Counted from the stretch's first letter, positions 22,205-33,790 are shown. The stretch is 64,000 bases of DNA from Ceratothoa steindachneri (GCA_963969495.1 OZ018328.1:5075886-5139885); one strand, 5' to 3'. The notes: generated by a model not told the origin, from the sequence alone. A program made the numbers and translations.

Positions 22205-23891
22205 ATGTCCACCTTATTATCCGATAGGTCTACATACCTTTCGTTAAGTAAGGATCCCTTAGATGACGTAATCAAGTGTTTTAATAGACACGTAAAAACC
22301 ACTTTAAAAATACACAAATCAATTATGAACTCTGTCTCTTCTAGTGGCTCTTCTTTACCCTATTTGTATGGCCTAATAAAAACCCATAAACCAGGAAACC
22401 CAATAAGACCAATCATAAGTGCCACTGGTTCAATCCAATATAAACTTTCAAAATACTTACTAAATTTACTTTCCCCTATCTTAGGAACTATATCCCCCTC
22501 GCATATAAAAAATTCCCTTGACCTATGCAATAAATTAAACAATATGAGGGTAACATCAGATCTGAGACTAGTTAGTCAGTTTTGATGTTACCTCATTATT
22601 CACCAAAGTGCCCATTGGTGACTAATTAGACTTCCTAGCCTCTATTCTAAATGCTTATGACCTCCCTTTACCAACCAATACGATCATTGAACTTATTTGT
22701 TTATGTATTAAAAAATGTAAATTTAGTTTCAACGGCAAATTCTATGAACAAGTGTTTGGTATGGCTATGGGTAATCCCTTATCTCCCTTATTGTCAAATT
22801 TATATATGGAATTTTTCGAAACTATGTTGATCCCCCCTATTTGGTCTACTCAAATTGTTTGGTTCCGGTATGTTGACGACATCCTGGTAATTTTAAACAA
22901 CAGTTTTGACATCGATAGTTTTCTTTTAATTATCAACTCATTGGTTCGGTCAATTAAAGTCACCGTAGAAAAGGAAGTAAATAAGAGCCTTCCATTTTTG
23001 GATGTCCTAATAATTAGAGAACCACATAGATTTAAATTTACTGTTTATAGGAAACCCACAAATAATTTATCTTATGTCCATTTTTATTCAAGTCATGCCA
23101 AAAATATAAAATCTGCTGTTTTTTCCTCCATGTATCTTAGGGATCTTCGAATATGTAGTCCCGACTATATACATAAAGAATACACAAAAATTGAAGATAT
23201 TGCTACCAATTTATGCTACCCAAAGTACTTTGTAGAAAAATGTATGAATATAGCCCAAAAAACATTTTATAATTGTAAATTAGAGACAATACAACCTCGT
23301 AAAAACCTATTAATTTTACCCTATCATGATAATTTTATGTCTGTAGTGCCCATTCTAAAACAACTTAATATTAAGGTAGCCTTTAAATACAATCATACAT
23401 TAAAAAAATCTCTTAATAAAGCATAGCCCCAATAATGATAATAAGGTAATTTAGCGAATTTCATGTTTAGATTGTAATTCATTCTGAATAATGCCTTAGC
23501 TGTCCACAATTACAAGATGGGACACGGAATTAACTGGTCAAAAACTGATACTATAATCCGTAGTAATGATTTAATAAAGAGAAATATCCTGGAATCATTT
23601 TTAATCTCCCACACAAAGGAGAGTAATCTCAACATTAGCGCAGGGTTGTTTTCGCTAGATCCAATTTTATGACTTTACCTAAAATCCGACTTATCTGAGA
23701 GCATTAAAATGTTGACCTCATAGGGAAACGTGCTTAGTATAAATACTGTGTGTCATATTTTTTCTTACCATTGTGAGTTTGAAAATGTCGAATTGACGAA
23801 AGTACTAACTCCAATCCGCCTTTTATTCAGTTTCCTTCCGTGGTATATATTCATATTTATACTTATCACGCGCTAACTTTTGTGATATTTC
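22205..23891 (+). pseudogene. Penelope-like element, unit 2: RT plus endonuclease remnant
   Basis: The RT begins 'MSTLLSDRSTYLSL'. A 4 bp insertion near 22572 breaks the frame before motif A, and the codon for the first Leu in 'GDLLDF' is TAA (near 22623). From 22752 the frame is clean: 'GMAMGNPLSPLLSNLYMEFFE', 'IVWFRYVDDILVIL' with both catalytic Asp residues, 'KSLPFLDVLI', 'VYRKPTNNL', and the linker to 23426. The endonuclease core (YKIPC through YIGQT) has been lost. A tail of the domain resumes at about 23500-23670 ('GHGINWSKTD', 'KRNILESFLI'). A non-coding 3' part then runs to (AT)n. Not functional. Confidence 0.88.

Positions 23892-23973
<82 letters not shown>
23892..23973. repeat. (AT)n microsatellite after Penelope-like copy
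   Basis: About 80 bp of AT alternation following the 3' end of the Penelope-like element, as at 5244 and 37614. Confidence 0.97.
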
Positions 23974-23975
<2 letters not shown>

Positions 23976-24122
23976 CCGCGATCTTGCACCATCGAGCCCT
24001 TGTTGCCTTGAAATTGTACTTGCTTTTTTTTAATAATATAGACTGGCGCATCAGCGGAGTGAGGCTTCCCCGCTGCTTTGCGTGATTGTCGTAAGGGGTA
24101 GGAAGCCCACCAGGTAAGAGAA

Positions 24123-24300
24123 CTAGGTAAGAGCCTTTGGAATTGACTCTTTCTCTATTTTCTTCTGTGGTATCCGCTGAAGAGAATTGCGCAAAGAGGT
24201 AAAACCTGAAATCCTTATGGGATTTCCTGTAGAAGGTTGTTTGGGAAATAATACAAGTACAAATTTCAACGTTAGGTCGTGTTCTACAGAAAGACTACAA
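24123..24300 (+). repeat. Diverged dispersed repeat shared with 39395-39550
   Basis: Shared landmarks are 'TTCT(T)TTGTGGTATCC', 'AGAGAATTG', 'AATCCTTAT(G/C)GGAT' and 'GTTTGGGAAATAA'. No coding frame is conserved. In both places it lies between lectin-family or Penelope-like sequence and other repeats. Confidence 0.6.
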
Positions 24301-24484
24301 AATATTGCTACAATATAAATCACTCATTTAATGAGTAAAATATTTTATTTTAAACTCTTTTCTCACTTTCGTCGAGTTAAATTTAAACGTTAAAATGCAG
24401 CTGAAAATGTCAAAAGTAGAGAGAGAAACAGTAAGTTACCTGAAGCAGAATTACAGTTCTGAAATCTCGGCTTCGAATGGATAT

Positions 24485-26224
24485 TGTCGTAAAATTCTTT
24501 CTGCTAAGAACCCTACTGACCTGACCTCTGACACCTCTTTTATTTAGTTAGTGTCGTAGAATGTCCCTCCTTTTTGTTCTATTCTAAGAGTGCTAAGAGT
24601 GTCTAATATATTGATATTATAAGAATATCTTAATGAACTGAGCCTTTACCAAACACGTCAGGATATAAAAGAAACGCCCACTAATTCACAAAATAAACTT
24701 ATATTTTATCTTTAACCATTGAATACACAACCTTTATACTTTAACTACAGCAATACTCTAAATATTATTATAAACAAGAATTAATTAAATTAGTTGACCC
24801 ACAAAATTAAGTTCACGTTTTCTCTAGACAAAACAATAATATTAGAATTAGGCTTACGGACTCGTGGAGTTTAAAGGGCCTCAGAAATATTTACACTTGA
24901 CGCGTGTAGATGGGCGGAATTCCACGGTCGTCTTGGCGAGGGTAGCAGCTGGGGGGGGTCCACACGTTCTTCCGGGGGGGAAGGGTTCTTCAAGGACGAG
25001 AACCAATACGGTGCTCTATGCCACACCCAGGCAGTCGTGGTCTCTCTGGCGAGAGTGAGTCGAACTTGGTTCTTGAATCAAGCTTACTTGGAGTGCGGTG
25101 TGATCACCGAGTAACGAGCTCGAGGAGGAGCTTTTCCTTCGTTACTAATTTCCTTATGGACGAGGACTGAACTCGGGGAGGGTCTTCTTTACTGGCGAGG
25201 ATGACGGAGGGGGGTTTCTCTGGCGAGAATAAGTTACTTACAGTTTGGTGTGGCCACCGAATAACGGGCTCGAGGGGGAGCCTTTTCCTTCTTCTTCTTA
25301 ATTCCTCAAAGACGAGGAATACCTCTGGTGTTTAATGTGCACCAGGATATGAGGAATCTCTCTGGCGAGAGTAAGTCGAACTTACCAAAGTTCACTTATT
25401 GTTTGGTTTGACAACCAGGGACTTAGCTCAAGGATGAGCTTTTTCTTAGTCCCTTAAGGTAGGTAGCCCTGCCTCTCTTGCAGGGTGCTTCTTGGTCTGG
25501 CGACACAAGTAAACTACCTCTCCAGTCTCGGTAGCTCGGTTGGGGATCCGAGGACTTCGTCACCTAGAGACTGACGTATACTACCAATCCAGTCTAGGTA
25601 GCTCGGTTTTGGATCCGAGGACTTCGTCACCTGGCCTGACGTATACTACCTATCCAGTCTAAGGTAGCCCGGTTTTGGGAACCGAGGACTTCGTCACCTG
25701 GCCTGACGTATACTACCCAGATTTTCCTCAGAGTTCCTCCTTTATACCTCGCACCCCCACTGGGGGAGTGGTAAGGGGGGGAGCTTGAGGACGGCCCCAG
25801 GAGAGTTCTCTTCCCAAACGGTCTTTCCCACGAAGTCAAACATCTGCTCCTCGTTAGCCATCGAGGTTGGGAGAAAACCGTCTCCAATTTCTTGTTCGAC
25901 GTGAAACTGGATCTCACTCTCCTGGGGGGAGATCTTTACCTTTTTGACCTTTAGGGTCTTACATGGCCCCTAGTTATGCCACCCAGTGGTCAAACTTTCG
26001 CCTCGCCGATGCCTGGGGCGGATGTCCTTGTGGTAACCAACGCCTTGGGACTGCATCACGAGTGAACGATGGGGGGGGGTGACCTCTTTCATGGCACGGT
26101 CTGGGGCAGTGCTGCGGTCACGCGGGACCCGCCGATGCCTTCGGCCGGATGTCTTTGCGGTGACCGCCTTGGAACTGCACCAAGAGTGAACGAGGGGGGG
26201 GGGGGAAGTGACCATTCCCTTACA
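24485..26224. mobile_element. Solo LTR (1740 bp) with perfect target duplication
   Basis: Starts TGTCGTAAAATTC, ends CCCTTACA, and is flanked by GATAT at 24480-24484 and 26225-26229. Its first 350 bp are AT-rich and the rest is GC-rich with several repeated modules, the same organisation as the LTR at 2004. Around 25740-25960 it shares the 'CCCCACTGGGGG' block and 'GACGTGAAA(C/T)TGGAT' with that LTR. No second LTR or internal coding region is present. Confidence 0.85.
25513..25711. repeat. Three tandem copies of a ~66 bp unit inside the LTR
   Basis: Units at 25513-25579, 25580-25644 and 25645-25711 share 'ATCCAGTCT', 'GTAGC(T/C)CGGTT', 'GGACTTCGTCACCT' and 'TGACGTATACTACC'. Differences are few. 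Confidence 0.92.
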
Positions 26225-26229
26225 GATAT

Positions 26230-27040
26230 AAATATAATGATACTTTAAAGAGTAGAGAGTTGTGTTCTAAAATTGAAACCCGTACAGTGACCAAGATTTA
26301 TTAGAGATAGACTGAGGAAATTAGGGTTCGATTCGCTAGAAAAAAGAACGAGGAATGAATTCATGTTTTCATAGCAATTTTTAACGACCTTTTTACTACA
26401 TCGAGTCTCTTAATGACGCCCTTAACCACACTAAATGACTTATCCAACCTAATTTATGGCTTTGGCCGTCTTAAAATTATCCTCCTTTCAGATGGACCGA
26501 CAGAATAAGAAGCATAAATAAATAGAAACTACTCTCGACAATACTTAAAAAATTCAAGGGCAGGATATTATATTTAACTTAAATGCGAATGAAATGGGTC
26601 TTGCGTTATTTTGGGATCCTTCCATTATAATTGGCGCTGGGCAATTTTTTACTGAAGATTAAGTTGGTGTAAATCGTGGGATTTTACCGGTCTCAAATTT
26701 TTAATCTTAAATATAGTAAAATCAATCCATGGTACTAAATTTACTTCAGGGTGAATATTTTTTGCTAAGAAGTTAAAAGACTGTGCTGTCATTCACGCCT
26801 CATCTCCGGTGCAAGTAGTATAGTGAGAAGAACTACCAAGAGCAAAGGTAATAGTAGTCATATACTGCAATAAAAATAAATGGAAAGAATATATAATCAA
26901 TAGAGATGGATACTTATGTGAATTTGAATACGTCTTGGAATTCTCTACAGAATTAATGGTGAGAAAGGAAAAAGAAACAAGAATGCAAATCAGTCCCACT
27001 GTTTCAGCCAAAACAGTAAAAAAGTAATTATAAAATTATA
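26230..27040. other. AT-rich upstream region of the lectin gene
   Basis: No gene or known repeat recognised. Similarity to the upstream of lectin copy 1 begins only at about 27041. Confidence 0.4.
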
Positions 27041-27290
27041 TTTAATGTATCAATGGATTTATCGACTGTTAGCACGAATTATTTTTTTTTAGAATATACA
27101 TCTCATTTCGATAAATATTTATGAGGCGACGCCCCCATGTCCCAGCAACGCCTACAAAATACGTTGAAATGTTCCACATAAAAAAAAATGTTCGATAACA
27201 TCACAGAATTCCCATAAAACGAGGATTTCTCTGTACTCTCGGTCATTTCAGAGCTTTTAAGCATCAAGGTCACTTTGGTCCCCAAGTACG
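27041..27290 (+). promoter_or_regulatory. Upstream region of lectin gene, conserved with copy 1
   Basis: About 250 bp aligns with 1455-1717, including 'ATCGACTGTTAG', 'GCCCCCATGTCCCAGCAACG' and 'ACAGAATTCCCATAAAAC'. A TATA-like CATAAAAAAAA lies at 27177-27188, with the likely start of transcription near 27205-27215. Promoter status is inferred. Confidence 0.45.
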
Positions 27291-28211
27291 ATGTTGAAGG
27301 TGGTGAATTTGGTGATGGCGATGGGATTAGTTGCGAGTGTAACTTGTAGAGAGGCAGGAGCCTCTTCAGCAGACGACTTCGCTACCCTCTTCAGCGAGAT
27401 CGGTTTCTCTCCTTCGTGCGTCTCCAAAAGTCTCGCTCTCTGTGAAAACACATTGAAGACTTCTGTCATCAGCGAGATAAAGACTCCACTAAACCTCATT
27501 CTGGATATCATCGCCAAATCGAAGGGGCATAAGAACCAACCTCAAAACTGCGCTGATCTACTTCACCTCGGGGACACCGAGTCAGGGGTTCGAACCGTGT
27601 ACCCGTACTCGTGCTGTCCCAACCGTCCCGTGGCGGTGTTCTGCGACCAGACAACGGACGGAGGTGGCTGGACGGTTTTCCAACACCGCCAAGCTCTTCC
27701 TCAGAGGGAAGACTTTTTCCGCACCTGGATCGAGTATCGACTCGGCTTCGGAAATCTAGATGGAGGCGAGTTCTGGCTCGGCCTCGACACCATTCATGCC
27801 CTCACGAGTAACGTCCTCATGGAGCTCCGGGTTGACCTAGAGGACTTTGAGGGTAAAAGGCGTTGGGCCAAGTATGACTACTTCTATATCGGAGACGCCA
27901 CGGACAAGTACCGCCTCGCGGTGGGGTCGTATTCGGGCAACGCGGGTGATGCACTCGTTACTAAGCAAAATGGACAGCAATTCACCACGAAAGATCAAGA
28001 TAACGACCCTCATGCAAAAAATTGTGCCCAAGCCTACAAAGGCGCGTGGTGGTACGGCTCTTGCCACCATTCCAATCTCAACGGTTTCCCTTACGAAGGT
28101 AATCACACTTCTCATGCCGATGGTATAAACTGGTATCAATTTCGTGGTCACAATTATTCCTTGAAACGAACCTCCCTTAAGATACGTCCTAAATATTATA
28201 CTGAGATTTAG
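27291..28211 (+). CDS. Secreted fibrinogen-related lectin (tachylectin/ficolin-like), intact, intronless
   Basis: The 306-residue protein has a signal peptide at about 1-19, a short linker with several Cys, and a fibrinogen C-terminal domain from about 86 to 306. The domain hallmarks are present: 'VFCDQTTDGGGWTV' (116-129), 'FFRTWIEYRLGFGNLDGGEFWLGL' in parts (142-165), the calcium loop 'DQDND' (235-239), the 'NCAQ...WWYGSC' pair with Cys245 and Cys258, and 'LNG' near 263. In arthropods such proteins are secreted haemolymph lectins that bind acetylated sugars on microbes. The start was chosen for the signal peptide; the next Met (residue 10) would weaken it. The ORF is a single exon. Two decayed paralogs lie in this window. 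Single-exon structure could mean retroposition, but upstream sequence shared with copy 1 argues for segmental duplication. Confidence 0.93.
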   Translation: MLKVVNLVMAMGLVASVTCREAGASSADDFATLFSEIGFSPSCVSKSLALCENTLKTSVISEIKTPLNLILDIIAKSKGHKNQPQNCADLLHLGDTESGVRTVYPYSCCPNRPVAVFCDQTTDGGGWTVFQHRQALPQREDFFRTWIEYRLGFGNLDGGEFWLGLDTIHALTSNVLMELRVDLEDFEGKRRWAKYDYFYIGDATDKYRLAVGSYSGNAGDALVTKQNGQQFTTKDQDNDPHAKNCAQAYKGAWWYGSCHHSNLNGFPYEGNHTSHADGINWYQFRGHNYSLKRTSLKIRPKYYTEI

Positions 28212-28214
28212 GGT

Positions 28215-28870
28215 TCCATATGTTTTAGTGACCCATGGTTCGAATCCTAAGTTTACTGTAGTTCCTCTTTGTAGTACAGAGACTTCATTTTAGAATGCAA
28301 ATCGGAGGTAAAACTCGACCAAATTATATATTTTATGAATGTATTGATGTAGGTCAGGGAAATGACCCTCAGGAAAGTGAAGTTGCATGACGATTGTGAA
28401 ATGTTGAATAGTTGTGATTCTAGAAATACAATATTCTGACCTGCAAAAACTTGTGTGTATTAGCAGATCTGACAGTTTCAAAGTTTGTTAATCTCAAAGC
28501 CACAAAATAAGGGCTTACGCACTGTTAATAACAATTATTTATGATTTACAATAAAAACGTTGTCATGCTTTCTCTACGTGCCTGTAATTCTCTGTAGTAT
28601 CACATTCTTCTATTTTTATTTAATAATATCAACCCCCTCCCCTTGTTATCACCCTCTTTTTCATTTTAACTTTGCGTGTTTGTGGTTGTATGTTTGTCTT
28701 GTTCTTGGTTCAGACACCAAAATATTCTTATCTGACCCGAGACGGGAATTTAGAATTTTCGGGGCAAAAAATGTAACATGTACTTGAATTAAGTGCTAAA
28801 TCCTATCCATTTTGAGATGTATAAACTATAAACTCCCATAAAATTGATTGAATAATTAATTTCAAGTATT
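28215..28870 (+). repeat. Lectin 3' flank shared with copy 3
   Basis: About 650 bp aligns with the reverse complement of 37692-38345. Landmarks are 'CTGTAGTTCCTCTTTGTAGTA', 'GCAAATCGGAGGTAAAA', 'GTGACAGTTTCAAAGTTTG' (with C in one copy) and 'TCCATTTTGAG'. Identity is about 85% by eye. It shows that this flank was part of the duplicated segment. Confidence 0.85.
28550..28555 (+). terminator. Candidate poly(A) signal of the lectin gene
   Basis: AATAAA about 340 bp after the stop codon. No nearer consensus signal was noticed. The block just after the stop, kept in copies 1 and 3, is deleted here, so the 3' end may be unusual. Confidence 0.35.
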
Positions 28871-31050
28871 ATCTTAAATTATTACGTCCAGTATATAAAA
28901 TTGAACGAGGTAAATGCTGATTTTTGTAAAACCCATTCTAGCTTTCAATTTCATTTGCAGTTATAATTTTGAATACTTTAAGATTACTACAGAGTCTATT
29001 ACCACTGCGAAATGGAAAAATATAAATCTTTGAAATCTGAATTAAGACTTGCCTCTATATTTAATGAATTAAAATATACGAAAAGCTGTGGTCTTTTTTT
29101 CTGAGTATTACCTCGGGCGTCCAAAAGTCAGTTTTTGCTTTTCTTCTGAACAATTCAGAACAATTTGGCAATACAATATTGGATCTTTTTCGCAACAGTT
29201 CAAACAGCGAATTAGGCGGTCGAGGCTATGGCGAAGCATTAGGGTAAGGTTAAGGCATGGCGTTCGAGGCTCGTAGTGTGGGTGCAGCCTGTCAGTCAGT
29301 CAGTCACGTCGATAGATAGCCCATAACTCTGGACCACTCAAAGAATTTTAAGGACCCATTAAGAGGTGAACAGACAAACAAAATATAATCCCTTTGGGCG
29401 AACACAAAGATTCGAAACAAAAAGGAAACAGGCGCCGCACATTCTTTATTGGACTCAAATTTATGAAAATTTCTATCGCGAAGGAGAAACAAATTCAAAT
29501 ATGTAACGATGAAGTTACATATTTTAGTCTAAATAAATAAAGAAAGAAATTTGTAGAGTTTTAATGTTTTTCGCCTTTGCATAAACATCTTTCACCCAAC
29601 CTAACCTAACCTTAACCTCGTCATAGCGTCAAATTCACTGCCAGATCTGTTCCGAAAAACAACCAAAATATTTTTCTAAACATTATTCTAAATATGTTTA
29701 TGGCATTAGATCTATGTTTACCACAATAAATATTAAAAGCATTTACATAGACCACCATCTTTGACACGATGGTAAAGACCCATCACAGTGTGAAAGAGGG
29801 CGTTAACGTAAAAAAAGATCCCAACCACTAAATTCCTGATCAAGTGGAAAATGCCGTGATCCAAGCGTCAACTCTTGCATGGATCCTAAGAGACGAGCGC
29901 TTGTCAAATCAAGGGTCGCTAAAGGGAAGTCAAAGAGGGGAACCAAACTAATCCATCTTGAATGGTAAACACCCGAAAGAACCAAGAAAGTTCGAACCGA
30001 ATGAGTCCATCTCTTCTTAAAAGCGCCCCATCCTCGTCCTTTCATGACCAGGTAGACTAATAGGCTCTTCCATACCCAATAGAGTATCACAAAGGACCGT
30101 CCGTAGACCCGCAAGGCCTACTGCAATTGCCAATGAGTCCACTCACTCATCAGAATAGGCATCGGGCCTAGACTACGAATCAATAAATAGAAGGAATGGG
30201 ACATATTTATTATGACAATCCCCCCCCCAACCCCCCAATAAAATTTAAATAGAAATGGGAAAGTAATCTTGGCCTCTTTAAATAATCACTCATGTCAGCT
30301 TCCATCACCAATTCCTCACCCTTTGCTATTTACCTTAACTCGACTCATTCAAAAGTTCCCACAACATTCAACAGCCTCCCTCCACTCTAACCTTGTCCCT
30401 CAGGACAGTTTCACACAAAACGAGGCCCCCAAGAAATTGTGGTAAAGTTGTCGAAGCCTACAACACAGACTGTAGGAGCAAGCGGTCGGAGGGAGCGGAG
30501 ATCATCTACTCCTCGGCAGCTATAAACAGCAACAACAACAAAAACATTCAAAAGCCTCTCTTCATTTCTCTCCCGCCATTAAAGAACACCTGAAAATTCT
30601 ACATCTCCGCCATGTTCCTCCGAATATGCGATCCGCTCTTCCAAGATGACCAAATTCGTAACAAGGAACCCATTTTTCCATCACGCTCAAACCTTGCCCA
30701 TCATCAGCCATGTTCACTTCGAAACAAGAAAGTTATTTCGGGTCTAAAAAGACTCAAAAAACAAATACTAATAACGAAACCATCTCTTTCTACCTTGCTC
30801 TACCATAAAGGCTACAATTAAATGAGCTTGTCAAAAATACTAAAAAAAGCAGTCAATTGAGATCACTTCTCCTCCCAAATATGTACAGGTGTGTTGTACA
30901 CATCGAAAATGACATACAGATCATACATCTCGAGAATTGGCCGAAGTACATCGAACCGAATAAATGAGCATAAATATGTACAATTATGTTGGCTGAAATG
31001 TACACAATGATCTTTTTAATCATTAGAATTCCCTAAGATTCTATTGATAA
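28871..31050. other. Intergenic, no recognised gene
   Basis: Several frames of 60-100 codons (such as 29803-30114 on the minus strand) show no domain and are probably chance or very old repeats. A short CCTAACCTAACC run sits near 29599. A C-run lies at 30222-30236. Confidence 0.4.
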
Positions 31051-31965
31051 TATAAGAAGGCCAGCTATCGAGTCCTCACTAATTGATTCTTCTCTATGTG
31101 TAGGAAGATTATGCCCCACAAAATAGTAGTGTTTGCCTTCTCTCATATTTTATCGTACAGCTGAAAGATGAGTCAAACCCTCGAAACAGTTCCGGTGCTC
31201 GAAATAATAATGAGGAAATTCAGTCCTCATATTGTTTTTAGCCAGTCAATTAATCAGTTGCTTTTGTCTATTAATTAATTCAAATTTCAATTCATTCAGG
31301 ACAAGAGTTATGGTGGGTGCCGATCAGTATGAGATCTGCAAGCGGTGAATGATATACAGTTTCAATATGTGATCTACAAACCAAATGGTATACATAACCA
31401 TGATATATACATTTATTGAGCACTTAACACACACAGAAACATTTATTTAGAATCATTAAATTAAGGTCTGTAATTGAACGCTAATTGCCATTCATAAAAT
31501 CCAGATGAGTTTGTGAAGTTTATTATGGTACACCTTTTTTTTTAATTGCAGTTTTAACGTCGAGCCAAGATCATTCGATACACTGTGTGTGAGTTCGATA
31601 TTTAGGGTTTACATGTCTATTTCTTGGTCGTTGAAAGCTTTGTGGTGTAATATTGATAAAGATTTTAATATTGCGGCCATTCATCTGAGGGGATGACGTA
31701 GCACTCTTGCACTTCTGGCAAAATAATTGGTTCCAAAGTATCAATGTTTCTTCTACGATCGTAAAAATAAGAACAATCTAAGCCGTTTTTCAGCCCGAAA
31801 ACCAATGAACCATCTATTCTTTGTCCATAATTTATGTTGTTTCAAAATCTGCTTCACCATTACTGGATTCTTATCTTCCATCGCTGTCCAAAAGTTCTCC
31901 TCTCGTATATTTTCTTCGTCGAGCCAAGTGAGCCTCATCTATTTAAACAGGTTCTGCCGTTTGCC
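31051..31965 (+). repeat. Unidentified long repeat, copy 2 (uninterrupted)
   Basis: Direct repeat of 5360-5506 plus 6425-7006, with the LTR absent. From 31369 to 31952 the two are about 95% identical. Copy 2 has about 220 bp near 31090-31310 that does not align with copy 1. No conserved reading frame; function and class unknown. Confidence 0.78.
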
Positions 31966-32640
31966 ACCTTTTGGTCTCTCGCAAAGACCGACATAATTTA
32001 AGAGTACACTTCTCAGCGCATATTAATCCAGTCACTTACATGTAGTGTACTTTTTCCAGTCAATTCCATTCTGATATAGAAGGAATAATCCTTAACGAAA
32101 CAATAGAATAACTACAGAATTTCAGTAGGCCTGCATTTAATCTTGTTGTTCAGGTCAGTATAATGAAACCCACACTACTTTCTCGTCTCGAAGATCTAAA
32201 AGTGTGGCATCCTCTTGTGGCGCAGCGAAAGGCAGGCCGCTATTCACCATTTCTTGCTTTTATTCCTTCCATAATTGTGGCCGTAAACATATTGCGGTTG
32301 ATCCAGGAAATGCTAGTGCCGATTCTTCATCTCGAGTAATTTCGCAAATTCTCTTTCTCTCATGTTCGAAATGAGGCCTACTAATATGTGTTGCAGATGC
32401 ATTTGTTTCCTTATACCAATACCAAACAAACACCCACCTTAACTCATCTCTTGAAATGGTATCAGTCACATCCATCTTAAATTAATTTTCCAAATTTATT
32501 TCAAGTCACACCAATCGTAATCAGGTTTTGCTTAATGGGATCCGATCACATCCATTTCCAAAAGCTTTATTTTTTCTTTCAATCATTTAAATCAATCTTT
32601 AAATTCTTTTATTTTTTCATATTTTTTAATTATACGTCGC
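31966..32640. other. Intergenic, no gene recognised
   Basis: A 71-codon minus-strand frame (32260-32475) has no identifiable domain. Nothing else stands out. Confidence 0.4.
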
Positions 32641-32644
32641 ACAC

Positions 32645-33790
32645 TAAACCACTCAGAGAGAATGAAAATGGAGAGAGGGTGGAAGAATTGTGTGCTGAAA
32701 GAAACCTATATGTAGCAAAGACATTCTCTCAGCAGCACAAGAATAAGTAGAAAGAGACGAGTTGGGCAAAGGAGAGAGGCAAAACCTAATAGTATGATTG
32801 ATCTGTGCCAAGCAAGAAAGAGTGTACTAAATATGTTGCGAAAGCTGTAAGAGCCGTGAGCATAAGACTATCTGATGACATGATTGCGTTGTGTATTGTT
32901 AAATTGGTTGGTGCATAAAGGAGAAGAGGTGTGGAAGATAAAAAGGAAGAATTTGAAGTGAAAGATTATTAAATCAGAGAGAAAGGGATTGTGCGAAGAT
33001 TGGGAGTAGACGAGAGGGAATAAATGAGAGTATGGTGATAGAGAAAATGTGTAGCAAATTTAATGAAGTGGTAGTGGGTTGTGCAAAGGGAAACAAAATG
33101 CCGAATGGTGGAATGACGACGTAAAGTAAGGTAGTGGAAAACAAAAATGAGGCGTACTTGCAAGCAAATGTTTAATAGCGCAGATGACGATAACAATGAG
33201 ATGCCGTTGAATGCATACAAGGAGAGGAAAAGAACAGTGAAACCAGCGATTAAGAAGACTATGAAAGCGAAAATGAAGCATTTGGACAAAAGATGAATGA
33301 GGATTCTGATGCGAACCGGATGCTATTCTGAAAGTAAGTAAAGAGGGCGATGGAGGAACCAGAAGAGGAATAGCTAGTTGAAGATCATGGACAAGAATGG
33401 CAGTGTACTTTGCAGTGTAGATGGCGAGAATACTTTGATGAGTTGTATAATGTATGTATGGACGATGATGCAAATGTAAATATAATTAGCATCCTAGTTG
33501 TAATTTGGATGGGAAGGCAGCTGGAGTAGATCATATAGTCACTGAGGTGGTGATTGGGTTCTGGAATAGGTCTGATAGCTGTATTTTAAGGTGTCTGAAA
33601 GAGGGAGAGTGCCTGAGGACTGGAACAATGCAATAATAGTTCAGTTGTATAAAGGTAAACAGGGAAAAAGTGAATGCGAGAACTACCTTGGATAAATCTG
33701 CTGAATGTTAAAGATAAAGTGTAGGGGGAAAAAAAGATTGGGCGTATCAGAAGGTTAACTGAGGGGTTGATATGACTGGCAAGGAGGGTT
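32645..33790 (+). pseudogene. Highly decayed LINE (endonuclease end to RT start)
   Basis: Scattered motifs of an RTE/'craniofacial development protein 2-like' LINE survive in order. They are 'ENENGERVEELCAERNL' (32660-32710), followed by a histidine-rich patch; 'GKAAGVDHI' of the RT entry (near 33515); and 'ENYxGISLLN'-like remnants near 33680. Many stops and frameshifts. Boundaries approximate. Confidence 0.55.

Larger units (their letters stand above)
16846..23138 (+). repeat. 6293 bp tandem duplication, unit 2
   Basis: Second copy of 10545-16845. The differences seen are a few single bases, indels in AT runs, one Val/Ile change in the Tc1 transposase, one Asn/Asp and one Glu/Gly change in the MULE, and a cluster of changes at 22536-22958. 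Confidence 0.97.

Noticed and set aside
29590..29615. CCTAACCTAACC run resembling arthropod telomere repeat TTAGG
   Set aside because: Only about two and a half units with imperfect neighbours; no telomeric array or subtelomeric context.
29803..30114. 103-codon minus-strand frame
   Set aside because: Composition is protein-like but no family was recognised and neighbouring frames are closed; not supportable as a gene.
33060..33473. 137-codon minus-strand frame
   Set aside because: Low-complexity His/Ser/Phe-rich; antisense to LINE remnants on the plus strand.
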